NCBI GenBank assembly: GCA_020465985.1
Contig: JAANYP010006342.1
Location: 666,501 to 730,500, forward strand
Source: Centrapalus pauciflorus
Lineage: Eukaryota > Streptophyta > Magnoliopsida > Asterales > Asteraceae
Length of the DNA: 64,000 nt
Direction: 5' to 3'
Below, one piece after another: positions 37,618 to 48,231 of the stretch (its first letter is position 1; each line of letters begins with the position of its first letter). A model generated the notes under the pieces. That model worked only from the letters and a program-made list of their open reading frames with translations, made no database searches and was not told the origin of the DNA. The translations under genes and the position numbers were made by a program.

Positions 37618-38895
37618 TAATAATATGTTACTTTTTTCTGTAATTAACACTTTTTTAATGAAGTTTACTTAAATGGAAGATTAAGATGGTTTGATAGTCC
37701 ATGCACTATTTATCACGTCTGTTTTTATAATCATAGAATTAAATTATGAAAAAGAGATGTAATTAATGAATGGTCTGAATTTATTAAATAAAAAAAGTAA
37801 TCGAGGGTTGAGATTAAATAAATTCATAATATTAAGATTTAATAGCTTGCTTTATTTGAATCAGTTCGGCAATTAGATAGAGAAAATTTCTATGAAACAA
37901 ATATAAAGAAAATTTCGATTTATAAAACAAATATAGAGAAACTTTCTTAAAAAATCAAGAAAATTTTTTTAAAAAAGAAATTCAAGAAAATTATTTAGGA
38001 TTGATGTATCAATTCCAAGTCTTAGTATAAAATAGCAGATATTTAAAAAATAAAAGAGAAAATATGGTAAATCAAGGCCAATGTAAAAAAGATAAAAAAA
38101 AAAAAAAAAAAAAAAGGTTTTTTGAAACCTATTTTTTCTCTTGTTCACTGTTATCACTAGTTTCGGTAACAATCGGCTGGTTTTGACCAAATGGGCACCA
38201 ACTGAACCTCCCGGCCGTTCTGGTCGAGTTTTAAAATTAAACAATGGATTCGATTGATAAAACTAAGATCAGTTTTGCTTCATGAAAGGTTAAGATGCTC
38301 GCTGTCATATGAAGATCGATTGATAGTTGTTGAATCATACAAGAGAAAAATGAAAAAAATGGTACGTTGTGCCAATGCCATCATCAAACCAGATGGATCA
38401 TTTAAATTAAAATGGAAGGTCGTCGCAGATGAGATTTTCACAATAACATCCATCTCTCTCTAATATAGTTATTAATTAATGCTAAGATTTTGACCAATAA
38501 AATAATTGTATTAAAAATGATATGGTATGGAATAATTGGATTCTAAAAAAGTCAATATACATTCTAGGCTGGAAAATCATGCATGATAAGATCTCAGATT
38601 TAATTAATATAAGAACAAAAGGTGTGTGTGGATTCACTTACATGCCAATTCTAAGAATACACACACATATATAGCTAGGTTTAAGATCAATGTGATATCA
38701 TGTTAGGCTGGGTTACCGGAAAACCATTTATAACTAATCATTTATCATTAAAATATAATATAAATTTTGATATAAAATTTTCCCACGTTAATTAATGTTG
38801 GGGGTAAAAATGTTATTAAAAAGTTTAAATTAGAATCAAAGATTCTGTGTATCCATGAAAATCTTCATTTAAGTTAATATCATTTCTTACTCTCA

Positions 38896-39190
38896 TACTG
38901 AACATGTGCAATGATGACACTCCATAAATCACGATTGAACATGTTCAATATCGTCAATATTAATTTATCACAAAAACGGTTAACAGCGACTAAAAACACA
39001 ATAAACCCCGATTGCACATGTTCAATAACATGTAAATGAAATTGAACTCTCACGAACGGTTTGAAGCAAATAATAAATACATTTATTTGACACATCCGAT
39101 TGAACATGTTCACTAAAACTCATTGTCGAATCCGATTGAACATGTGAACATGTTCAATAAAACCCATTATTGAATCCAATTGAATATGTT
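38896..39190. repeat. cluster of GAACATGTTC palindromes
   Basis: The 10-bp palindrome GAACATGTTC or one-base variants recurs at about 38938, 39014, 39103, 39147 and 39183. It is often embedded in 'atccgattgaacatgttca' followed by 'taaaac(t/c)cat'. Spacing is irregular. Confidence 0.8.
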
Positions 39191-39335
39191 CATTAAAATC
39201 CATCTTGAATATATATAGGGAGTGGATCAAATGAGTACCGTCCTTAAAATGAATACGGTAAGAACCTATAATAATATGACATGTCATCTATTTTAATTAA
39301 TTTAGAATTAAATTAAATGGATTTGAAAATTAATT

Positions 39336-39458
39336 TTTTTTGAACGGCAAACAATCCTACTCCTACTCCTAAACTACTTTTTGACCACCAGACTTACTTA
39401 CTCTATTTAAATTTCAACTTGCCTCCGACGGGGATCGAACTCGTGACCTCTCGCTTAT
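39336..39458 (-). mobile_element. 5'-truncated SINE copy with 9-bp target duplication
   Basis: This is the same sequence as the SINE at 1750-1911 (A-tail, 'gaacggcaaac', 'gacttacttact', B box gagttcgatcccc on the minus strand), but the A-box end is missing. Perfect AAATTAATT repeats flank it (39327-39335 and 39459-39467), so the truncation occurred at insertion, as expected for target-primed reverse transcription. Confidence 0.85.
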
Positions 39459-39469
39459 AAATTAATTAA

Positions 39470-41140
39470 AAAGGAAGGTTTCAATCATTTATATTAATCA
39501 TTCTCTGTGCTCCAAACAAATCTCTTTCTCTTTCATCTCATAGTTCAACGGATGAAGAATCACATTCTACCATGTTTTAGTTTTTATGATGAACCATGAT
39601 TGTTGATTGTGTAAACCATTAATCGCAAATCACATGTTTTGTATTGATTGTGAACCATTTGATGTGAATCACGCATGTTTGAGTTGTGCCCAATGTTGTA
39701 TCAATTGTGAATCACCGGTGGTGTCGTGAATTATCGATGGAATCGTGAACCACAATTGTGAATCTCTAGTGCTTTTATTTTGTTCTTTTTAACATTAGTT
39801 TTTTTTTTTTTTTTTTTTTAATGTTTATATATATACATTTGTGTTTTAATAAGTTTTTAAATTTTTTTTTTATCATTTACATATATTTATCGGTTTGCAT
39901 AATTTTATAATCTTTGTTTTGGTTTATGTCATATATGGTTTTAGTAAGTTTTCAAGTGTTTTAAGTTGCGTTTAGTTAACGAAAAATTAGTCATTTTTCA
40001 ATTTCAGTTTTCAAATTATAGTTTTCAGAAAAACAAGGATTTCTATAAAAAGTGAAAACTTATTTAGATGATTAAGATTTAGTTTTAAGTGATTACAAAC
40101 AGAATCATTGTAGGATCGTGAAATTGTTCGTAGGATCGGTCATCAATCCGATCTTACATTTTACTCAGTTCCGACCCTTTTAACTAGGTTCCCATGAGAT
40201 TATTTACCGGTTCGATCCAAATTTTACTTAGATCCAACTATTTTATCAATTAAAACAGTGACTCAAATTATAAAATATATGATTGGTTGACTTTTTTTAG
40301 ATAGTATAACATTTTAATCATTAATGTACGTTGTTTTCTATTTATTGTATAAATATTTTTTTGAAGTGTGATATAATTAATTTATAATATTTTTTTGAAG
40401 TGCTATATAATTAATTTATAATTTTTTGAATCATTACGATTTTTAATTTAACCGAACGGAACAAGACGAATCAATTTAACCTTAATGTGTTCGATAAAAA
40501 AATACGAACTATTTCGATTTTTAATTTTTCTGAACAGATCAGAAGACAAATCACATTTCCAATTTAACCGATCTAAAAATTCGACAAACGATATGTATTT
40601 TTTGATTAAAAAACATTGAATTTGTGGTTAAAGCAAAAATCTAACTTGTTAGGGCTTTTTTCAGTAATTATACAAAAAAATTAGTGAAAGTAATTAAGTG
40701 ATAAACAATTAAAAACTTACTAAAATATATATTAACGTAAAAAATACAAACTTTTGCAAGCTTTTTAAAAAGTATATAAACATTTAAAAACCTATTAAAA
40801 CTACACATGACATAAACAAATACAAAATTATAAATTATGCAAACTGATATTATATAAATAATAAAGAAAACTAAAAACTTATTAAAATAAAAAATTATAT
40901 ATAAAACATAAATACACAAAAAAATAATATTAAAATGAATAAAATAAAAACTGAAAAACTAATATTAAAAAGAATAAAGAAAAAAGATTAAGAAGTTATC
41001 GAAACAGTTCAAAAAAGATTCCTGAAAGTTAAAAAGACAAAAAGCATTAAACTTAATGTGGAGTTAATCATTCATTAGTTTTAAGGATTTAAAGCAAACA
41101 AGCTTTGAATAGTAATGACCAGGACAGATCCAAGGTGTGT
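39470..41140. other. AT-rich intergenic DNA, no gene seen
   Basis: It includes a truncated copy of the 20586 MITE near 39965-40095 and repeated 'gtgaatcac/gtgaacca' words at 39590-39770. No coding signal. Confidence 0.45.
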
Positions 41141-41689
41141 AGGGATGTAAAAGGTTCTTGAACCGAACTGAACCGATCCGGAACCGATTTTTACCTAAAC
41201 CGAATATTAAAAATTGTAAGAACCGACAACCGAACCAATAATTGTAATACGGTTCCGGTTTGGTTTAGTTATGGTACGGGTATTTCGGGTACGAAACCGA
41301 TTAAAACCAAAAACTAAAAAAAATATATTTGATTCTATCTGTTATAACAAAATATAAACAAAAAAAACATGAAAATAGAATAAGAGAAGTGTCGATTATG
41401 ATATTTTCATATAAATTATATTTATTATCCTAAAATATTGTTTTAACAAATGATCTTTGTGGTTTTCATATAGTGGGCTTTTAAATCATTTCTTAATTTT
41501 CATATTTTGAGCTTTTCAAATTATCGGTTCTATGCCCGATAAAACCGATACCCGCAGAATCGTTAACCGAAAATTGAAGAGTATAAAAACCGATAACCGA
41601 ACCAAATATTATAAATCGGTTCCAATCGGTTCTGGTTCCGGTTCGGTTGCAATTTCGGTTCGTTTTTTCGGTCATTCCACACATCCCTA
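41141..41689. mobile_element. Ac-like hAT relic (549 bp)
   Basis: The element runs from AGGGATGTAAAAGG to CATTCCACACATCCCTA, with dense 'aaccgaacc' subterminal motifs at both ends. Flanks AGGTGTGT (41133-41140) and AAGTGTGT (41690-41697) match at 7 of 8 positions. The AGGGATG/CATCCCTA tips are those of Ac/Ds. No coding sequence. Confidence 0.8.
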
Positions 41690-41697
41690 AAGTGTGT

Positions 41698-42942
41698 GTG
41701 GTGTTATCATTATCCTGATTTATTCTATCTATTAATGTTATATATATAATCGAAAAATTTTCGACCCCTATGATTTTTAAAGTTCGACATCAATATCATT
41801 GTTAATTTTTATAAATTCTGCACATATAAAAAAATTTGTTACAAAATCTAAAATAAATATACCAAAACTAATAATTTGTGCCATTTAACAGTTAATTTAA
41901 AAATGAATGTGTATTGAACATTCGTTTATTTAGCTAATTTATTGTTAGACACTTTATCTTTGGGCTTGAAGTAGGAATATATATTGTTAGTTTTATTGTT
42001 ATTTACTTGTTTGTTGTTTGTAATAATATTCTTTGTGTTTTAGTCTTTTAGATATTTAGATTATTATTTGTTTAAGACTTTAAGTGTTTAACAATTAATA
42101 TTAAGTTAGATTTGTTTAATTGTTTTAGTTTATCTGTTTAATTGTTTTAGTCCATCAATTGAAAGAGTTTCTTCTTCACAAATTTTACTTATAATAGCAC
42201 AATTTAATTGGTGATGAATGACTAAGTGACTCTTGCATTTGCACAATATAGAAATGATTATTCAATGTTTTGAACGATGATATAATAACTATAATTCATT
42301 TTCATAAGATGAAAACTCGTAGTGGACAAATGTAGAATCTAATTTATTTTAATTTGTAATGATTAATGAGTTGTAACATTTACGTATAAATTTATTATGT
42401 AGTCAATATGAACTGACCCAAACTTTTGAGGTGTGAACTTTTTTTATTGAAACACAAATGCTTGTATTGTCAGAGCGCGATAAATTCTAACTCCTATAAA
42501 AAAAATTTCATGGATCCGCTCCTAAGTACTAATAATGACCATTCATGTGATTAAAATGCGACAGCCCGACGAGAGGATGAAATTCCATAAGTTTCATGAC
42601 ATTTGTGTAATTTACTCACAAAAAAATATCATATTTTCAACCTATAGAAAAAATTAACTTCAAACAGAGTTTGTATTTGTTTAACAATATATATTATGTT
42701 ATGGAAAACCGAAATCCCCCACATGGACCATAATTTAGGAGTTTACCGTACAACCCCGTCAAGCACGCACACGCTAACCGTACAACTCAAAAATCAGAAT
42801 CGTAACTTCGATTTTCTTTCCTGTTGTTCACACTCCTGTTTTGGCTTCATTACAACTCTTTTTAAACACCATCAACCCCATCCTTCTCGGAGCATCCATT
42901 AACACACACACTAGCTTCACACAAAACACACACACACAGGCC
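41698..42942. other. 5' flank of the GDSL gene
   Basis: No gene seen. The last ~100 bp contains CA-rich sequence that is probably 5' UTR of the GDSL gene. I cannot place a TATA box with confidence. Confidence 0.45.
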
Positions 42943-44938
42943 ATGGCCAAGCTCATCAACTTCATCACTTTGTTGTTTTTCTGTGCTTTCGTCTTCGGAT
43001 CTGGTGGTTTGTGTGAATCAGTTCCAGGTTTTTACGTCTTCGGAGACTCATTGGTGGACGTCGGAAACAACAATTACCTGTCTCTGTCCCTTGCTAAAGC
43101 TGATTTTCCTCACAACGGCGTCGATTTTCCTACCGGAAAAGCCACCGGTCGGTTTAGTAACGGAAAAAACGCTGCAGACTTTATAGGTACGTTCCGTTGA
43201 TTCCATACCTTGCCTGATTTTGTACGCCATGCAATTTATTCAGCAAAATAAAATTTGACGAACGAATAAGGAAAGCTAGCTAGGTTAAGTTCGTACTGTT
43301 AGAGGTTTGAACTTTGATCCGTTCCGGAATTGAAATGTTAATTGTTTCGTGATTTGGCAGCGGAAAAAGTTGGAGTACCGTCGGCACCACCGTATCTATC
43401 GCTGGTGTCGAAATCGAAAAAGTTGAGCAGCACCAATGCTACGGTTACCGGAGTAAGTTTTGCATCTGGAGGTGCCGGTATCTTCAACGGAACAGACGAA
43501 CTCTTTGTAAGAATCATACATCTAAACAAAACCTGATTGAATTAATTAATTTATACAAACGAATGATTTTGTGATCCATATATTCATTGTTAGATCATAA
43601 AAATCCAGGAAACCACTGAGATCATAAAAGTATGGTTTGGAACAGTGTGGAGTGTGGTCTGTCGATAGTTGAGTTTGGTATTGTAGTTTTCCAAATCGAG
43701 AAAAACATCTTTTTATATAATTTTAAGTGTTTGTAGGAATTTGATTAGTGAAAGGCTGAAAGCTATGTTTGGTTTTTTTTTTTTCTCTTTTCTTGAAACA
43801 AGATTTAAATAACATTAGTTTATCAATTATCGAAACAATTAGGTTGTGTTTAGTTAACGAAAACTAGTCATTTTTCAAGTTATAGTTTTTAGAAAAAACA
43901 ATGGTTTTTATGAAAAGTGAAAATTTATTTAGACGATGAAGTTTTAGTTTTAAGAAAAAGAAAAAAATAAGATGGATAATTATAAAATAAGAAAAATAGG
44001 ATAGATGATTGTATAATAAGAGAGAGAAATAAAATATTATAAAGAAATATAGGGTAGGTAATAGAATAGTAAGAGAGAGAATATGAAAAGTTGTTTTTTA
44101 AGAAGTGAAATGAAAATTTATAAAATTGTTGTTAAGTAAACAAATTTTATTTTTTCAGAAAATGAGATGAAAATTTTGAAATATATCATATATAAGTAAA
44201 AGAGTTCTATTAATTAATATATTGTACACTCACAATTGAACCAGCTTTTATCCATTTTATAAACTAAATTGCAACCATTAAAAAGCTGGAATAGGAAAAA
44301 AGATAAAAGAAAGCACTAGGAGACTTTTATGTGATGGCCAGAAAGGCCCAAACCATTTAATTCTTAAAAGTTAAAACCAAGAATCAGAATCAGCTATTGA
44401 CCTTTGCTAGGAATCAATTTCTTTTATCGGGACGAATACTTATTCCGCGTAACAGAACTTGTAACTCTTAATATGAAATGATTTATCGTTATTCACTGAC
44501 TGTTAAATCAACTGTCACAAGTTTTCGAGATAAATTTATATTAAGATTTACCTCATAAGTTTCGCATGATAAAAGATTACTACTACAATAGAGATACCTA
44601 TGAATTATTTTGTTTTGATTTTACGATTTGATACAATACTTGGTTGTTGATTAGGCATCCAATGATCCAAATTATTACTCAAGAGCAATAACATAATAAC
44701 ATATTTAATTATGATGTAAAATGTAAATTAAGCTATTGTAAATTTACCAAAATTACATATATTGTAGCACTTGTTTTATTTTATTAACAAAAGTTACTTT
44801 TTTACTCTGTAATTTAATATAAGGAGAAAAAGGAAAGCATAAGTATAAAGCAAGTGCTTCCCACGTGCGAACAGAATCAACCAAAAACAGAGGAAAAATA
44901 GTTAACAAAAAAATGCGGTGAACGTGGATCGAACACGT

Positions 44939-44981
<43 letters not shown>

Positions 44982-46188
44982 CCCGCTTTTGTTAATCACT
45001 ACTAACATATATTTATATAAAATGAAAACTGCAGAAACAATCAATTCCATTAACAAAGCAGGTGAGTTACTACGCTCTAGTCCATGACGAACTGGTTCAG
45101 CGACTGGGCCCAGCTGACGCCGAAGCCCACTTAGCCAAGTCCCTATTTCTTGTCGTCATCGGAAGCAATGATCTCTTTGGCTACTTTAACAAAGACTCCA
45201 AAGTCTCAAAGCAATACACTCCACAACAATATGTTGATCTCATGGTCTCCACCCTCAAAGGTCTTATGAAGGTAACTTACTATTCCCACTTTTAATCGAA
45301 ACTTTAAAATTAAAACATATTGCATTTTGTCTCAAATCAAACAATTTTCCTTTTTGTTCGAGCCAAAATGGAATAAGGGGTTGTTTGTTTACTTATTAAT
45401 GGAACTATTAAAAAGTCATTCAGATATAAAATGACCTCTTAAACAAACATGGCTTAAGTCGGGTTGGTTAAACCCAAAAAACACAAAAGATGTCAAAGAA
45501 GAATGCAGTTCCTTTAAAGAAATTGTTGGTTACTTTGCGAAGTAATTGATCAATGACAAATGAAGAAATTTATCAATGATTTAAAGTTGCATTGCTTAAT
45601 TTGTGACAGAGAATGTATGAATTGGGAGGACGTAAATTTGTGGTAAGTGGAGTTGGAATGATAGGTTGTTGTCCGGCTCAAAGGAAGCAAAACACCACCG
45701 GTGAGTGTAAGGAAGAAGCCAATTATTGGGCAACTAAGTACAACGATGGTCTTAAGGCTTTGCTAAAGGAAGTAAAGTCAGAGTCACCCGACATCAACTA
45801 CTCCTATTTTGATACATATGATATCATGAACGAAGTCGTCCAACATCCTCAAAATTATGGTACTTTATTAGCCTTACGCAAATAATTAATAGTTTGAAAT
45901 TGATCAATTCGTAAATAGTTTCATTTGGGATTTAATTTACAAGATAGCTGATAAAATGGTTTTGTTTCAGGAATCACCGAGATAAAAGCAGCTTGTTGTG
46001 GACTTGGGAACCTAAAAGCTGACATCCCTTGCATCCCGATTTCAACATATTGCTCCAACCGTAAAGACCATCTCTTTTGGGATCTCTACCATCCAACCGA
46101 AAAGGCATCTAGCATTTTTGCTGGCTTTATTTATAGCGGATCACAATATACGAATCCCATGAATGTAGAACAACTCGTTAATGTCTAA
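42943..46188 (+). CDS. GDSL esterase/lipase (364 aa)
   Basis: Exons 42943..43186, 43361..43506, 45035..45271, 45610..45859 and 45971..46188 join in frame to 364 aa, the usual plant GDSL length and exon number. An N-terminal hydrophobic stretch (INFITLLFFCAFVFGSGG) is a signal peptide, so the enzyme is likely secreted. Block I is FYVFGDSLVDVGNNNY with nucleophile Ser36. Block II is VSFASGGAG (oxyanion Gly). Block III is VVIGSNDLFGY with Asn175. Block V is FWDLYHPTE with Asp330 and His333. All SGNH catalytic residues are therefore present. The family hydrolyses ester bonds in lipids, cutin or wall polysaccharide acetates; the substrate cannot be told from sequence. Exon 3 must start at 45035 (KQSIPLTKQV) and not at the later in-frame GTG. 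Intron 2 (1528 bp) holds a MITE and an antisense tRNA gene. Confidence 0.95.
43841..44180. mobile_element. truncated MITE of the 20586 family in GDSL intron 2
   Basis: It starts 'aggttgtgtttagttaacg' and contains the same 'gaaaactagtcatttttcaa' and 'agggtaggtaatagaa' blocks as the MITE at 20586-20955, in inverted orientation relative to it. The far terminus has lost its conserved tip. Confidence 0.7.
44914..44986 (-). tRNA. tRNA-Phe (anticodon GAA)
   Basis: The minus strand gives a 73-nt cloverleaf beginning GCGGGGATAGCTCAGTTGG and ending TTCACCGCA. The anticodon loop CTGAAGA contains GAA. The D-loop A box and the T-loop B box (GTTCGATCC) are intact. Seven T follow the gene on the minus strand (44907-44913 as A on the plus strand), a normal pol III stop. 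Compared with the plant nuclear tRNA-Phe I know, the outermost T-stem pair is A-U instead of G-C, with both partners changed, so pairing is kept. The gene lies antisense inside intron 2 of the GDSL gene, about 50 bp from exon 3. It carries no CCA, as expected for a nuclear gene. Confidence 0.96.
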
Positions 46189-47698
46189 ACCATGATCATG
46201 ATATGAAGAACCCCCCTCCACACACACACATTCATATATTATATACACACATACATCTATTTTTATGTTATCATAGTGAATATCAAGAAATTAAGTCATA
46301 AGTATATGCATGTATGTAGACTCAAATGTAATTTTTTTCTTCTAAGTTATCGATATGTTTTTTGGATCAGTTCATGGAAAATGAATACGATCTATTGTAC
46401 GTGATTTGTATTTCTTGTATGTTAGTGAAAGAAGTTGAACATTTAATCGGAAGCTAGACTAATATTTTTCAATTCTCATATGTTTCTGATCTTAATAATT
46501 ATATTTGTCTTAAAAAACCGTGTAAGATTATATAAGTAATAATAATGTAAACATTTTTTAAATCTTATTTAGCCTTTTATTAACGAATACCGAGACGTCC
46601 ACACATGTTTTTATCAGCAAACACAATAATTAAACATGAATTATAAGTAATTGATGATTAGATATCCATATAATGGAAAATACATTGATCATAACTTAAT
46701 GATTAAGTAAACATACCTAATGGTCCTAATTCCAAAAGGGCTTTTATTTAGACAATAATTTGTACATGTTCACCAATGAGTTGGGGTCCTTGTTTTCTAA
46801 ACTTTTGGTAATACACACATCATAATAGTTGATTAATGATTATAACATAATTTCTCCTTCGTGTGTTGAGGATTAGAGGATCTCTTACTTGATCGATAGA
46901 AGTGGCTCACACAACTATGGCGGTTGGTTTGTTTCTAACGATTCAGTCTCCTAGTTCAACCATACATCCAATCTTAGGACGACAACAAATGACTCTCACA
47001 ACAAGAAAATCATGTCTTAATTACAAACGAACAATGTTTAATATTCATAGTTGGTTTGAAACTTAAATTTCACTTTTACAGATGATTAGAAATCATGTTG
47101 GTGATGACTTTTGAAATTTTGATAATACAAGTGCATTAAGGTTGTCTTGTGGTGATCAAGACATGAAAAGAAGATTTATGATAAATCGCCTTTCGAAATC
47201 ATCTATTTAATAAAATTTCTTTAACGAATGTCGAATGATGATGAAGCTGACTATAGTTATAATACATCAAATATAAGATTCGTGAACCAAATACAACCAA
47301 CAATATATTTCAAGAACTTTTGTCATATGCATTTAGAATCATCAAAAGCGATAACTACAATATCATTTCACTTGAGATTCTAACTCGTTTATCTTTGTCA
47401 ATTAGTGAAGAGTAAGACAATGTATGCTTTAGAGGTTGGTTTCATCACTTTCATGATGACTTTGTTACGAATAGAGGTGTACTTCATGTTTTTGACGATA
47501 TCCACAATGTTTAAATTCAAAAATACATTTTATATAATAATAATGAAAAAGTGGTGAACTGAAACTAAAATCTGATAAGATTATATGAACACATATTAAA
47601 TAGTTTAAAAAACACTAGCAAGTATTATAATAATTAATATAATTACAAAAATTCTAAATAATACATTTAATCACTTCTTTTGAAACTAAACAGAAGAA
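46189..47698. other. GDSL 3' region and intergenic DNA
   Basis: No gene seen. The stretch just after the stop should contain the GDSL 3' UTR and polyadenylation signals. Confidence 0.45.
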
Positions 47699-47982
47699 AG
47701 GGTTAATTATGAAAAAGACCAACATGTTTTCACGTTTTTTTGGTTTTCGTCCTTTCATGTTATTTTATTCTATAAAAAACCTCAAATTAAAATTTTTTTT
47801 TGGTTTAATGAAATTTGGACATTAGACACCGGTTATAATTTGTGAACCGGATTTTTAAAAACTGAAACCGGGTTCTAATGTCCAAATTACTAAATAAAAA
47901 AAAACTTAAGAACTTTTATGACAAAAATAACATGTAAGGACGAAAACATGAAAATATGTTAGTTTTTCTCGTAAAAAAACCT
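47699..47982. mobile_element. fold-back element upstream of the Rab3GAP gene
   Basis: The left arm 'gggttaattatgaaaaagacc' and the right arm ending 'tctcgtaaaaaaacc' are inverted repeats, with matching 'ttttcgtcctttcatgttat' and 'ataacatgtaaggacgaaaa' inside. It is distantly related to the 19696 family. It ends about 115 bp before the putative TATA box of the next gene. Confidence 0.65.
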
Positions 47983-48095
47983 AAAAGAAAACGAAAAATG
48001 TAGGAATTATCCAAATTGACCGTAGAGATGAAATACGGGGGGTGTGTCTTGAAACTATAGTAGTCCGTCTTTGTATACTGCTGCGCCTGCTATAC

Positions 48096-48105
48096 CTATA
48101 TAAAC
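48096..48105 (+). promoter_or_regulatory. TATA box of the Rab3GAP gene
   Basis: The word CTATATAAAC lies about 127 bp before the start codon, a normal plant TATA-to-ATG distance. Confidence 0.55.
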
Positions 48106-48231
48106 TTGCAGTTACTGTTTGTGTGTGTGTGAGTGTGTGATTTCTTCTTCGATCAAATATCAATAAATTGGGTGAAAAACCTGATTTCCCTCCAAACATG
48201 CCCTCATTTTCGTAACCAAAAATTCACTACA

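Noticed and set aside
38254..38463. Plus-strand frame of 69 codons (YEDRLIVVESYKRKMKKM...)
   Set aside because: It looks less random than most, but there is no neighbouring exon, promoter or recognisable family. It may be a gene fragment; I leave it unassigned.
45376..45456. Tiny inverted repeat (ggggttgtttgttta ... taaacaaacatggctt) in GDSL intron 3
   Set aside because: Arms are short and no target duplication is evident; it may be a MITE remnant but the evidence is too thin to annotate.
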